Below are positions 16,961 through 26,347 of a DNA stretch of 64,000 bases, piece by piece. The notes under the pieces were generated by a model that made no database searches, was not told where the DNA came from, and was given only the letters and a program-made list of their open reading frames with translations. Each line of letters begins with the position of its first letter. The stretch's first letter is position 1. The position numbers were made by a program, and so were the translations under genes. Source of the stretch: Dyella acidisoli (GTDB lineage Bacteria; Pseudomonadota; Gammaproteobacteria; Xanthomonadales; Rhodanobacteraceae); NCBI RefSeq assembly GCF_030160295.1, contig NZ_BSOB01000018.1, positions 186,318 to 250,317 on the forward strand. Direction: 5' to 3'.

Positions 16961-17259
16961 GATTTCCCCTGTTGAGCAGGCTAGCGGCCTGCGAATGAGC
17001 GATGCGGTTCGTGCGCGTGGCACTGTAGCGCCAACTTATCTTGCGGTCGCTCTAATTTACTTGGAATTTGTGGCTTCGCTCTGGCGCAAAGGAAGACAGA
17101 CTATGACTGGCTTTGCTCATTTGACGAGCAACACAAAGCATTCTGGCCGAACTGCGGTCTCCACGAACACGCCACATAGGCGACGCTGGTGACATGCAAG
17201 CCAAAAAGAATATAGTCCCGGCGACAAGACCCTGCGCTGCTCATACAAAGATCTAATCC
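16961..17259. other. Divergent intergenic region
   Basis: About 300 bases separate the acyltransferase and carboxylesterase starts, so both promoters should lie here. I saw no clear operator, RNA structure or gene in it. Confidence 0.5.
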
Positions 17260-18852
17260 ATGCTCACTGTATTCATGCGTACACGCTGTGTCCTTCCTGC
17301 GATAGCCATTGCGTTTGCCGCCACTTCCGCCGCGGCTTCCGACTCACCCCCTATCGCAAACGTCACCACAGGCCAGCTGTCGGGCGCTCATGACAACAAG
17401 ACGGGTTTGAACGAATTCAAGGGCATTCCGTATGCCGCGCCACCTATTGGACCATTGCGCTGGAAGCCACCTCAACCTGTGGCCGCGTGGACGGGAGTGC
17501 GGCAAGCCGATCACTTCGGGCCACGCTGCATGCAGCGGCCTATCTACAGTGACATGGTGTTTCGCTCCAACGGAGTGAGCGAAGACTGCTTGTATCTCAA
17601 TGTATGGACACGTGCGCACAGCTCGAACGAGAAGTTGCCGGTGTTGGTGTATTTCTATGGTGGCGGCTTTTCAGCCGGTGATGGTTCGGAGCTTCGTTAT
17701 GACGGAGCGAGCCTTGCTCAACGCGGCATCGTTACTGTCACCGTTAACTATCGCTTGGACGTATTCGGTTTCCTGGCCTTGCCGGCGCTGGCGGCTGAGT
17801 CGCCCGAGCATGCTACGGGCAACTATGGGTTGCTCGACCAGAATGCGGCATTGCGTTGGGTTCAGCAGAATATCGCAGCGTTTGGTGGCGATCCGGATCA
17901 GGTCACCATTGGTGGGGAGTCGGCGGGTTCCATGTCGGTGTCGGCGCAGATGGCTTCGCCTTTATCGAAGGGATTGATGCAACGTGCTATTGGCGAGAGT
18001 GGCGCGGTGCTCGGCAATCTCAAGCCGAGGCCGTTGGCGCTTGCAGAGCAGCAGGGTCAGGCTTTCGAGCAGCGGGTTGGTGCGCACTCGCTGGAGCAGT
18101 TGCGCGCCATGGACGCCAATGCGTTACTCAAGGCGGCTGGTGAGAAGGATGTGCCTGAGTTTCACCCTACGATCGACGGCTATTTCTTTCCTCGATCGCC
18201 GGAGGCCATCTATCAGGCTGGCGAGCAGGCGCACATTCCGCTGTTGGTGGGTTCGAATTCGCAGGAGGGTGATTACACCAGCTTGCTCAACGACAAAGCA
18301 CTCACGCCCGCGAACTATCGTGCCGCTATGGAAAAGCGCTTCGGCAAGCATGCGGCGGAGGCATTGAAGCTCTATCCGGCCAGTGCCGAGGCGGAGGTCA
18401 AAGCCTCCGGCACGGCATTCGCGAGTGATGACTTCATTGCTTTTGCGACGTGGCGCTGGATGAACATGCAGCACCAGACCGGACAAGCGCCGGTGTATTA
18501 CTACTATTTCACTCAAGCGCGTCCGGTGAAGCGTGATGGCAGTGCCGGCCCGGATGCAGGGGCGGTGCACAGCGGCGAGATCGAATATGCGCTGGGCAAT
18601 TTATCCGGCAATAACGTCTTTGCCTGGACCGCCGCGGACCATCATGTTTCGGACATCATGCAGGGCTATTGGGCAAACTTCATCAAGACCGGCAATCCCA
18701 ATGGCGTGGGTTTGCCGAATTGGCCAGCTGTCGCTAACAAAGATAATGGTCTCCTGCGCCAGGTGATCGGCGTGGACACGCACGAGAGTGTCGACCATAA
18801 CGCGGCGCGTTCCGAATTTCTGCAGCGCATCGATCCAGACGCTCATCTTTGA
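17260..18852 (+). CDS. Exported type-B carboxylesterase
   Basis: The 530-residue product has a signal peptide (LPAIAIAFAATSAAA) and the carboxylesterase/cholinesterase family layout. Landmarks are the EDCLYLNVWT segment, the oxyanion-hole GGGFSAG, the nucleophile in GGESAGS, an acid in GSNSQEGDY and the catalytic histidine in AVHSGEIEY. It hydrolyses carboxylic esters in the periplasm or outside the cell; the true substrate is unknown. An internal ATG at 17275 is an alternative start with little effect on the signal peptide. No co-directional partner is close. Confidence 0.9.
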   Translation: MLTVFMRTRCVLPAIAIAFAATSAAASDSPPIANVTTGQLSGAHDNKTGLNEFKGIPYAAPPIGPLRWKPPQPVAAWTGVRQADHFGPRCMQRPIYSDMVFRSNGVSEDCLYLNVWTRAHSSNEKLPVLVYFYGGGFSAGDGSELRYDGASLAQRGIVTVTVNYRLDVFGFLALPALAAESPEHATGNYGLLDQNAALRWVQQNIAAFGGDPDQVTIGGESAGSMSVSAQMASPLSKGLMQRAIGESGAVLGNLKPRPLALAEQQGQAFEQRVGAHSLEQLRAMDANALLKAAGEKDVPEFHPTIDGYFFPRSPEAIYQAGEQAHIPLLVGSNSQEGDYTSLLNDKALTPANYRAAMEKRFGKHAAEALKLYPASAEAEVKASGTAFASDDFIAFATWRWMNMQHQTGQAPVYYYYFTQARPVKRDGSAGPDAGAVHSGEIEYALGNLSGNNVFAWTAADHHVSDIMQGYWANFIKTGNPNGVGLPNWPAVANKDNGLLRQVIGVDTHESVDHNAARSEFLQRIDPDAHL

Positions 18853-18874
18853 CAGCTGGATGAAATTGCCTCAC

Positions 18875-18944
18875 CGTCATTCCGGCGCAGGCCGGAATCC
18901 ATAGCCAGTGCGAAGCGTGGATTCCGGCCTTCGTCGGAATGACG
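18875..18944. repeat. REP-like inverted repeat pair
   Basis: CGTCATTCCGGCG and CGTCGGAATGACG are the outer arms of an inverted pair (18875-18901 and 18918-18944). Each half carries a smaller GGCCGGAATCCA or TGGATTCCGGCC element. Related pairs occur at 20545, 38584 and 49571, and half copies at 29321 and 63745. It separates two convergent genes and may act as terminator or mRNA stabiliser. Confidence 0.8.
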
Positions 18945-18990
18945 ACTAGGTAATATCAAAGATCGGGTTAGCCAACCGATTTCATTGAAA

Positions 18991-19287
18991 TCATCGAACA
19001 AAAGCAGGCGAAACCTCTGGCACCGAACTGAGCCAGTTCTCATTACCCAAACGCTCCAGCACATCGTCAATCTTTATGTTGATCGCCTCGAAGATGAAGC
19101 AAAGCTCGGCACGGCCAATGGTCAGCGTGGCGCCGCTTTTCACACCATCGCCCTTGCTGTAGGTGATGTGCGCCATCAGCGCCAGCATGGCTTGAAGGTC
19201 TTTGAGCCGTTCATAGCCTTCTTCGGACAATAGATAGATTTGCGGTCCGCACGGGCCGCCTTGCATGTCTTCCATGTTGTTCTCCAC
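18991..19287 (-). CDS. XAC0095-like small protein
   Basis: This 98-residue acidic protein of unknown function has the pattern GYERLKDLQAMLALMA, a middle strand with GATLTIGRAELCFIFEAI, and a C-terminal VLERLGNENW. This resembles the short XAC0095-like family of xanthomonads, whose members have no known function; the match is from memory. It starts at the ATG at 19285. It is single and convergent with the carboxylesterase across a REP pair. Confidence 0.6.
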   Translation of the reverse strand: MENNMEDMQGGPCGPQIYLLSEEGYERLKDLQAMLALMAHITYSKGDGVKSGATLTIGRAELCFIFEAINIKIDDVLERLGNENWLSSVPEVSPAFVR

Positions 19288-19637
19288 ACGCTTAAGTCAC
19301 GCCGCGTATTGCGCGCGGCGTGAAGGGCTTCAGGAAAAATCCTGCTCGTTTTATCGGAATCAGCTGCTTCCGTTTCGAGGAATGCCCACTTTGGCTCGAC
19401 GCTGCGCAGCGTGCGCGGCGGTGAAGTAGGGGAAATGCACCGTGGTGGGAGCACGAAGGCGTGCAGGTGCCTTATGATCGAACATAACCATGATCAACTC
19501 TCTCGCTAGTTGGTGGTGGCCAGCGGATCGTTTGGGGTGCAACCCAGACGATTCGCGCTACTTCACTCATGTCGGGTGTGCCGAACTCATCAACGGTGGA
19601 TGAGCACACCTGACGACAGCACCATCGCATACATGCG
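19288..19637. other. Intergenic region with GC hairpin
   Basis: About 350 bases without a recognised gene. A hairpin (CACGCCGCG, loop, CGCGGCGTG, about 19298-19322) lies just upstream of the XAC0095-like gene and could lie in its leader. No T-run follows. Confidence 0.4.
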
Positions 19638-19805
19638 ATGCGAACATCTGTCAGGGGACGCAGATTTCATGCTGACGATAAAGCTGATGTTCTGACGCGC
19701 TATGTTTTGCACCTTTTGTTTGAACTCGCTCTGCGCTCGCGCGAAGACCATGATGAGCGCATCATGGTGCGCGACGACCACGAAAGGCTCGGGAGGGTTG
19801 TATGA
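19638..19805 (+). CDS. Possible small leader gene coupled to the SDR gene
   Basis: A 55-codon frame (MRTSVRGRRFHADDKADV, then LTRYVLHLLFELALRSRE and a charged end) stops in ATGA, overlapping the start of the next gene by 4 bases, the layout of translational coupling. The predicted peptide is highly charged and amphipathic. There is no clear ribosome binding site before the ATG, and the beginning could be elsewhere. It may be a real small protein or chance. Confidence 0.3.
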   Translation: MRTSVRGRRFHADDKADVLTRYVLHLLFELALRSREDHDERIMVRDDHERLGRVV

Positions 19806-20455
19806 AGGTCATTCTCTTCGGTGCGACCGGCATGGTGGGAAAGGGTGTTCTTCGACAGTGCCTGCTCGATCCTGATGTCGAGTCTATTCTTTCGATCGGC
19901 CGCAAGCCTTCCGGCATGTCGCACCCGAAGTTGCATGATCTCGTTCGCACAGACATGTTCGACTTCAAGGTGGATGCGAATGAATTAAAGGGCTACGACG
20001 CGTGCTTCTTCTGCCTCGGCGTGTCTTCCGTTCGCATGAGCGAGGCCGAATATACCCACCTTACGTATGACCTCACGATGGGTTGGGCACGCGCATTGGC
20101 ACGCGAGAATCCGGCGATGCGGTTCCTATACATTTCCGGTATGGGTACGGGCGGCAAGGCGATGTGGGCACAAGTGAAGGGACGCACGGAGAATGATCTT
20201 CTCACGCTCTTGCCCGAGGCGATCATGATCCGCCTTGCTGCGCTGCGCCCGATGCATGGCGAGCGTTCGAAGGCACCGGGTGGCGGCGTGCTGTTTACCT
20301 TGGTATCGCCTCTCTGGCCGGTCTTCCAATGGCTCTGGCCCAATGGTGTGATCACAACGGAAGAACTTGGGCGCGCGATGATCACCGCTGCACGCAAGGG
20401 TGGCCCCAAGCGTGTGTTGGAGAGTGCCGATCTGGTGGCCTTGGGGCGCTACTGA
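19802..20455 (+). CDS. HTATIP2-like NAD(P)-binding oxidoreductase
   Basis: The 217-residue product opens with a Rossmann motif (MKVILFGATGMVGKGVLRQC) and ends within the atypical-SDR family. The usual active-site YxxxK is replaced by a region WAQVKGRTEN that keeps the lysine but has tryptophan in place of the tyrosine. Proteins of this group bind NADPH; many have no known activity. GGGAGG precedes the start. The product is soluble and cytoplasmic. A charged 55-codon frame overlaps its start. Confidence 0.8.
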   Translation: MKVILFGATGMVGKGVLRQCLLDPDVESILSIGRKPSGMSHPKLHDLVRTDMFDFKVDANELKGYDACFFCLGVSSVRMSEAEYTHLTYDLTMGWARALARENPAMRFLYISGMGTGGKAMWAQVKGRTENDLLTLLPEAIMIRLAALRPMHGERSKAPGGGVLFTLVSPLWPVFQWLWPNGVITTEELGRAMITAARKGGPKRVLESADLVALGRY

Positions 20456-20544
20456 GAGGAGTACGCCGCTCTCCGACCGACTTGATTAGCGTCGAGTCTC
20501 AGTTGGATGTACTTAGTGATATCGAATCTCGCCAGATGGTTGTT

Positions 20545-20621
20545 CGTCGTCCCGGCGAAGGCCGGGACCCAGTGTCTTTTCGCCTTAAAGTCGCTGGGCC
20601 CCGGCCTTCGCCGGGGCGACG
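20545..20621. repeat. REP-like inverted repeat pair
   Basis: CGTCGTCCCGGCGAAGGCC and GGCCTTCGCCGGGGCGACG face each other (20545-20572 and 20594-20621). It lies between two convergent genes, like the pair at 18875. Confidence 0.8.
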
Positions 20622-20668
20622 ATTTGTGCAGAGCATCTCCCTAGCGGCCATATGCGATTCACCACCGG

Positions 20669-22546
20669 CTATTTCATAAACTTCTCAATCGCATATTGCG
20701 CCGCTTGTTCAAAAGACTGAGCGACGCGATCGATGTGCTCACTCAACTCTGGGATCTCCTGCGTTTCCAGGAGATTGGGAAGAAGCACGGCGACGATGAC
20801 GACATCCGCAAATCGCTTGCGTACTTCCGTTGCCAGCGCATCACCCGCTTCCCACCCGCCAGCCCCGGCGGCATCGACGACATGGATCATGGAAACGGCA
20901 TTGGGTGTCGCTTCCGGGTGCTCTTCCGCTTGGAAGTCTTCAATATCCTGCATGGAGACATGCCGCGCATCGACGTGCAGGTCGCGAAGAATGCGCACAA
21001 GTATTTCCGTCGCTATGTCGTCGTAGGGATGGCCACTACCGATGCATAGCGCGATCGACCCAGGCGCTACGGCAAGCGGTCCCTGCCAACGTCCTGCAAC
21101 ATGCTCGCGTTGCTGCCGAAGGTAGTGCGCGAGGTCATCTTCGAGCACGGAAGTACGGCGGCGCCACCGCGGTTGCGTCGGCGTTTCTCTTCCGAGCGAT
21201 TCGATGACTCTGATTACCGCTCCTCTTGCTTTGACCAGTTGTTCTGGGCCAATCGCTTTCTGTGCAAGATCCAACTGCGCAAGTTGTAGCGCCGGCAACA
21301 ATACGACGTCGCAATACTTGGCAAACGATCTTTGCCTTAAGAAGCCGCGCGCGGCTGCAATAATTTCATCGGCATCCCCGGAAAGCGCCCGTTGATAGAA
21401 CCGCTGCGGCAGCGTCAGGGCCGGCGTGTCGCCAAGCAGAATTCCCAGCAAGGTAAACGCTTTGACGTGTTTCCCTATCACCACCAGGCAAAGCGTCAAT
21501 GGGGTAGACAGTACCAAGCCCATCGGCCCCCAAAGCCAACTCCAGAAGATGGCCGAAACAACGACGGCTAGCGGCGACAACCCGGTCGCATGGCCATACA
21601 ACTGCGGCTCCAGCAACTGACTCACCAGCGCTTCGACGATGACGAACAAACCTAACGTCATCAGCATCAGCGACCACCCCGGCGTGACGGCAGCAGCGAG
21701 CAAGGCGGCAAGCAATGCAGCCAGCCATACCCCTATGTAAGGCACAAAGCGCAGCACTGCGGTAAGCGTTCCCCAAAGCAACGCGTTGGGAAGTCCTATC
21801 GCAGCCAGTCCCAGCCATATCGCGAGGCCCACGCCGAAATTCACTGAGAACTGGGAGACAAAAAAACGAGAGAGGCGTTCGCCGGCGTCATTGATCGCTG
21901 CCGTCGTTGCGCGTAGATCTGTGCCGCCGATGGCACGGATAAAACGATCACGCAGGGATTCGTATTCGAGCAAAACAAACACGAGCACGACCAACACAAT
22001 GCCTGCGGTCTCTAACGGACTCCACAGCGAAGACAGAACTCTTCTTACCGCGTTCCATGGGCTGCCCAAGGCGGTAACGTCCACCGCATTAGTGTATGAC
22101 GTCGCAACAGGCGCCTCTTGGATCTGCCCTGCATTGCTCTTGGCGCCAAATGCGTTGAATACCTTGCCGGCTTCACCGCTCATCGCTTCCAGGCGGGCTA
22201 TCGTCAAGTCATGCAGCAGCTGGAGTTTGGCTTGAACGGTCCTCTCGTATTGCGGAAGGCTTTCTGCCAGATGCACGATCTGGGAGCCGATGATCGTCAT
22301 GAGTCCGGTTGCAATCGTGGCCAGCAGCAGCACGGCGATCAATACGGCGTACGCATGGCCCAACCTCATCTTCTGCAGCAGGCGCACGAACGGCGCCATC
22401 AGCAAAGCCAATATAAAGGCCAGGATGACGGGGACCATCACGTCCTTGCCGAAATACAGCAATGCGAGCATCACGCCCATGGCGATGATGGTCAATGATC
22501 GTTGGCTTGCGGATGCGATGGGTGGCGAATCTGGCGTGAGGGGCAT
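20669..22546 (-). CDS. AI-2E-family membrane protein with C-terminal domain
   Basis: The start is the ATG at 22544-22546 (MPLTPDSPP); the open frame begins 30 codons earlier with a sequence lacking membrane character. Residues about 15-360 hold the AI-2E transporter fold, about eight helices, with the conserved GPMGLVLSTPLTLCLVV near the end. The family is named after TqsA, and many members are H+/Na+ antiporters or of unknown substrate. The usual length is about 350 residues; this one runs to about 625. The extra 260 residues look cytoplasmic, with a Rossmann-like part (IALCIGSGHPYDDIATEILV, then ILRDLHVDARHVSM) and a final helix-rich end. What this adds is unknown. Confidence 0.85.
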   Translation of the reverse strand: MPLTPDSPPIASASQRSLTIIAMGVMLALLYFGKDVMVPVILAFILALLMAPFVRLLQKMRLGHAYAVLIAVLLLATIATGLMTIIGSQIVHLAESLPQYERTVQAKLQLLHDLTIARLEAMSGEAGKVFNAFGAKSNAGQIQEAPVATSYTNAVDVTALGSPWNAVRRVLSSLWSPLETAGIVLVVLVFVLLEYESLRDRFIRAIGGTDLRATTAAINDAGERLSRFFVSQFSVNFGVGLAIWLGLAAIGLPNALLWGTLTAVLRFVPYIGVWLAALLAALLAAAVTPGWSLMLMTLGLFVIVEALVSQLLEPQLYGHATGLSPLAVVVSAIFWSWLWGPMGLVLSTPLTLCLVVIGKHVKAFTLLGILLGDTPALTLPQRFYQRALSGDADEIIAAARGFLRQRSFAKYCDVVLLPALQLAQLDLAQKAIGPEQLVKARGAVIRVIESLGRETPTQPRWRRRTSVLEDDLAHYLRQQREHVAGRWQGPLAVAPGSIALCIGSGHPYDDIATEILVRILRDLHVDARHVSMQDIEDFQAEEHPEATPNAVSMIHVVDAAGAGGWEAGDALATEVRKRFADVVIVAVLLPNLLETQEIPELSEHIDRVAQSFEQAAQYAIEKFMK

Positions 22547-23031
22547 GATGGCAATGTCGGCTGGAGTGGCTGTTCCGCAGAGGGTGGTCACGCAAGTGGC
22601 ATTTGAACTGCACGTACCTTCACCCCTGGGCATCATTCAAGCCTGACGTGCGCCAAGGATGTGCCCGATTGGATCACAATTTGTGCGTGCTCTTTAAGGC
22701 TAGCGGAACGCTATCGTGTATACGCTGATCGGTCAGACCTAGGCTTGTTTTTCTGCCGCTTGGCACTGTCTCCCGATCACAATTCCAATGCTGCCATGCC
22801 CCCTCTCCCCTCCGGGGAGAGGGCTGGGGTGAGGGGTCAATCTCGCGGGATAGTTCGCTCCATAAGAGATTCAAAGGGCAAAACTTGCACGCAGCCGTCG
22901 AGTTTCCCGCAAGCCCGGCCCCTCACCCTAACCCGCTCCCCGAAGGGGAGAGGGGACTGGTTCGCCGCGTCTTGCTTGTTATCAAGCAAGTGATAGCACG
23001 CGAAAAATGCGATCAAGAGACAGCACTCGGA
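22547..23031. repeat. Intergenic region with paired GC-rich inverted repeat
   Basis: No gene is recognised here. CCCCTCTCCCC...GGGTGAGGGG at 22799-22836 and its inverted partner CCCCTCACCC...GGGAGAGGGG at 22919-22955 enclose an 82-base spacer. Each contains its own small hairpin (CCCC/GGGG). This is another dispersed intergenic repeat type of such genomes. Confidence 0.65.
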
Positions 23032-23526
23032 TCAGCAATCGAGCAAAACCACGCACTCGATCCCTGCCCTGGCCATTTTCGAGTAAGGGCAAATGCGCTC
23101 GGTGTTGCGCACCAATTCCTCGGCGATCGCCCGGTCGACACCCGGCAGGCGGATGCGGATAGTCGCTGTGAGCATGAACAGACCATCGACCGGGTCGCGG
23201 CCGAAAGTGACCGAGGCGACAACCTCCGCGTCGGGGATCGTCACGTTCGCCCGCTCCGCAAGCAGGCTCAGCGCGCCGTGGAAGCATGCGCCGTAGCCCG
23301 CTGCGAATAGCTGTTCTGGATTGGTGCCGCCACCCGGCCCACCCAACTGCTCAGGCATCCGCAGTTGCACGTTGAGGGCTCCGTCGTCGGAACGGGCCAC
23401 GCCAGAAGTGCGGCCATGCCTGGATTCACCGCCGCTGATGGATACGGTCGCCGTGTAAAGCGGAAGGAAGTCCTCCCCAACATGCTTGTCGAGCAGCGAG
23501 GTGGACGGCGGTCGCAGGTCGGTCAT
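23032..23526 (-). CDS. Ohr/OsmC-type organic hydroperoxide reductase
   Basis: A 164-residue single-domain protein of the Ohr group with the two reactive cysteines in their usual context, GYGACFHGAL (peroxidatic) and ICPYSKMARAG (resolving). It reduces organic hydroperoxides to alcohols with thiols as donors (lipoyl systems in the known cases). Its length is slightly above the usual 140, because of an N-terminal extension of about 20 residues. It lies downstream of the NmrA-like gene on the same strand, with a 119-base gap, and that neighbourhood suits response to peroxide or electrophile stress. No MarR/OhrR gene is adjacent. Confidence 0.85.
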   Translation of the reverse strand: MTDLRPPSTSLLDKHVGEDFLPLYTATVSISGGESRHGRTSGVARSDDGALNVQLRMPEQLGGPGGGTNPEQLFAAGYGACFHGALSLLAERANVTIPDAEVVASVTFGRDPVDGLFMLTATIRIRLPGVDRAIAEELVRNTERICPYSKMARAGIECVVLLDC

Positions 23527-23645
23527 GTTGGCTTGGAGTCCTTTGATAGCGGATAGCCAATTTCCTCACCGTTTCGTACGGCGCACCGATCCATTGAGCA
23601 CGATGTGCCTCGCCAGCGATCGGGCGTCCCATAAGTAGCAGCACC

Positions 23646-24422
23646 TCACGCCGCCGCTCCGCGGCTGCCGAACGCAGAGTGAGCGAACCAGGTTTGGAAG
23701 TTCTGTACGCCCAAACGCGCGCCCTCGCCTGGCAATAACGTGGTCGGCTCCAACACGGCACCGAAGTAGGGCGCCTTCGGATCCGCAACGACTTTGCGCC
23801 GATCGCCTATGGCGATGAGGAATCGCTGCACCCATTCCGACAGCGGCGCTTTCTCCGGACCGGCAATTTCCACCGTGCCGTTGACGGCTGGACCAAGCGC
23901 GTAATCGGTGACCGCATCCGCAACGTCGTCAGAAGCGATCGGCTGCATCAGTCCGCTCGACAGGCGGATCTCCTGACCCGCGCCACCATCACCGGCAATG
24001 CCGTTGAGGAATTCGAAGAACTGAGTGGAATGGACAATGGTGTACGGAACGCCGGCGGCGCGTATCAGCTTTTCCTGCGCCACTTTGGCGCGGATGTATC
24101 CACTCGCTGCAAACGCAGGACGACCGGTACCCACCACCGACAACGCCACATGATGCTTTACGCCGGCTTTCTTCTCTGCGGCGGCAAGGTTGTGTCCCGA
24201 CTTCTCGAAGAAATCCAGCGCGGCCCGATCCTCGAACGAGGGAGAGTTGGCCAGGTCGATCACTACGTTTGTGCCTGCCATGGCCTGCTCCAGTCCCTCG
24301 CCGATGACAGCATTGATGCCTGACGATGGCGCTGCGGCAACCGCTTCATGGCCGCGCTTGCGCAAGCGCTCAACGACTTTGCTGCCGATGAGTCCGGTTC
24401 CGCCGATGACTAGGATTTTCAT
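23646..24422 (-). CDS. NmrA-like NAD(P)-binding oxidoreductase
   Basis: The start is the ATG at 24422 (MKILVIGGTGLIGSKVVERL) with GGAGG upstream; the 36 codons before it are not coding. The Rossmann motif GGTGLIGS is at residues 7-14, and the remainder fits the NmrA/epimerase-like family, ending in FGSRGAAA. It is probably a quinone or flavin-type reductase, or a sensor, with NAD(P)H. A LysR gene lies just upstream on the same strand (145-base gap) and an Ohr gene lies downstream. Confidence 0.82.
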   Translation of the reverse strand: MKILVIGGTGLIGSKVVERLRKRGHEAVAAAPSSGINAVIGEGLEQAMAGTNVVIDLANSPSFEDRAALDFFEKSGHNLAAAEKKAGVKHHVALSVVGTGRPAFAASGYIRAKVAQEKLIRAAGVPYTIVHSTQFFEFLNGIAGDGGAGQEIRLSSGLMQPIASDDVADAVTDYALGPAVNGTVEIAGPEKAPLSEWVQRFLIAIGDRRKVVADPKAPYFGAVLEPTTLLPGEGARLGVQNFQTWFAHSAFGSRGAAA

Positions 24423-24566
24423 GGAAGACCTCCGCGTTACATTTGCGCCAGTGGCGCGTGGTGAATGCATGCTAGGCGTGGCGATCGGCAGCGGGTAGCA
24501 CCACCGATGGGCTCGCGATGTTGCATGCAACGCACCAATCGTTGCACCGCTGTAGCAACGGTGGCG

Positions 24567-25607
24567 TCAAGCAACGCTCGCCGTGAATGCGGCACTCACC
24601 TTGCTTGCGGGCACAGGTAAAATCGGGGTCAGCCCGGTCGCGCACTGCAAGTCCAGTGCGCGTATGCCTGCTGTCATGAAGTCGATAAAAACGCGTATGC
24701 GCGCTGGCAACTGTTGCCGACTCAGATAGCAGAGGTAGTGCCCACGATCGTCAGGCGCGTATTGCGCCAGACACGCCACCAGACGGCCGGTTCGCAGATG
24801 TTCGCTGATCTGATAGCCGGCCATCTGCGCAATACCCTGACCGTCGAGCACGGCCTGCAGCACCAATTCCTCGTCGTTGAACGTGCACGTGGACGATGGC
24901 AGAAACTTTTGTATTCGACCGCCAACTTTGAATTCCCATTCGAAGATCCTGCCCGACGCTGTGCGGAAATTGATGCAGTTGTGCGCGGCCAGATCTTCCA
25001 CTTGCCGCGGCAGCCCGTGCGTATGCCGATACGTTGGCGAGGCGCAAATGAGCATCGGCATCGGGATTAGCTGCTTTGCGATGATTTGGCTGTCCTCCAT
25101 GCGCCCGTTGCGAAACGCCACGTCCACCCGCTCCGCACTGAAATCTGTAGTGCGATCGTCTAACAGCAGATCGACGGCGATATTCGGATAGCGTTCGCGA
25201 AAACCACTGAGCAGCGGTGCCACGATGCGACGCCCGAACCCCACCGTGGCACTGATCCGCAGCTGCCCGCGCGGCGGGCCTTCGCGCAGATCGCGCATGT
25301 CTTCCAGAGCCTGGACAATCCGCTCCACGCCTGGATGGCAATTTCGATAAAACAGTTCACCCTCGCGGGTCAACGTAGTGCTTCGGGTGGTGCGCAAAAA
25401 CAACCGTGTACCCAACTGCGCCTCCAGCTTCTGCACACTGCGACTGACGGCCGAACGGCCGATACCGAGTCGGTCGCCCGCGCGCGCGAAACTGCCTTCC
25501 GTCGCCACCGCAATAAACGCGACTACACCGGCGTAACTTGCCGAGAAGCTCGACGCGAGCGCATCGCTGTTTGCGCACTGGGGTCGATCTTGCGAATCGG
25601 GAGTCAT
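24567..25607 (-). CDS. LysR-family transcriptional regulator
   Basis: The HTH segment (FIAVATEGSFARAGDRLGIG, then RSAVSRSVQKLEAQLGTRLF) is at about residues 30-80 and the effector domain follows. The chosen start is the ATG at 25607 (MTPDSQDRP), because it avoids an unlikely arginine/tryptophan-rich lead; the first in-frame ATG is 45 bases earlier. It is divergent from the cupin at 25904, with a 296-base gap, and upstream of the NmrA-like gene on the same strand. It could regulate either. Confidence 0.8.
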   Translation of the reverse strand: MTPDSQDRPQCANSDALASSFSASYAGVVAFIAVATEGSFARAGDRLGIGRSAVSRSVQKLEAQLGTRLFLRTTRSTTLTREGELFYRNCHPGVERIVQALEDMRDLREGPPRGQLRISATVGFGRRIVAPLLSGFRERYPNIAVDLLLDDRTTDFSAERVDVAFRNGRMEDSQIIAKQLIPMPMLICASPTYRHTHGLPRQVEDLAAHNCINFRTASGRIFEWEFKVGGRIQKFLPSSTCTFNDEELVLQAVLDGQGIAQMAGYQISEHLRTGRLVACLAQYAPDDRGHYLCYLSRQQLPARIRVFIDFMTAGIRALDLQCATGLTPILPVPASKVSAAFTASVA

Positions 25608-25903
25608 TTGGCATGTCCAGTCAGGGCTTCGCATTTGCCAGGCGAAGCGCATCCAGCACCGGCATTGGCCGGGCTATACCTGATAGACGTTTTGGCTGCG
25701 GCGTCTGTGACAGCCTCCATCCATTGTTGCCTGAGCGGCAACACCACGAGCCCGCTGTCGGACCTACCGGGCGAATCGCGCCGAACCTAGGCTGAGCGCC
25801 ACACGCTATCGAGCGCGAGCGGACACCTCAGCCGACCGGCCTGAGCAATGGCCATGCCGTGCCCAGGGCCGTGTCGGAGCTGAATTAATTCGAGGAGACA
25901 CCC

Positions 25904-26347
25904 ATGCGCATGCTCAAGACATTCCGATTCAATACGTTCGGATTGCTGCTGTTCCTGCTCGCTTCCGGCGTTGCCGCAACGCAATCGGCAGAGGACGCTT
26001 CCGCCTCATCAAAACCGCCGATGGCCCACGTCTCAGAGCTAATGACCAAAGCCCTCAAGGATTATCCCGGCAAGGAAGGCAAGATGATCCTCGTCACCTA
26101 CCCGCCCGGCTCGGTCGATCCGGTCCATCGCCACTATGCGCACGCCTTCGTCTACGTGCTCGAAGGTTCCATCGTGATGGGCTTGAATGGCGGCAAACAG
26201 GTAACGCTGGGGCCAGGACAAACGTTCTATGAAGGGCCGGATGACGTGCACACGGCTGGCCGCAATGCCAGCCGCACCAAGCCGGCCAAATTCGTGGTGT
26301 TTCTGTTGAAGGATCAGAACAAGCCGATACTGGTACCCGTGCACTGA
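25904..26347 (+). CDS. Exported cupin protein
   Basis: The 147-residue product has a signal peptide (TFGLLLFLLASGVAATQSA) and a single cupin barrel: VDPVHRHYAHAFVYVLEG, PGQTFYEGPDDVHTAG and a C-terminal strand. Histidines at HRHYAH and a later one (DDVH) fit metal binding. The start has GAGGAG 8 bases upstream. The location is the periplasm. It is divergent from a LysR gene. Confidence 0.82.
   Translation: MRMLKTFRFNTFGLLLFLLASGVAATQSAEDASASSKPPMAHVSELMTKALKDYPGKEGKMILVTYPPGSVDPVHRHYAHAFVYVLEGSIVMGLNGGKQVTLGPGQTFYEGPDDVHTAGRNASRTKPAKFVVFLLKDQNKPILVPVH

Noticed and set aside
18246..18262. GGTTCGAATTC reminiscent of a tRNA T-arm
   Set aside because: It lies in the middle of the carboxylesterase coding sequence (GSNSQEG) and has no partner stems.
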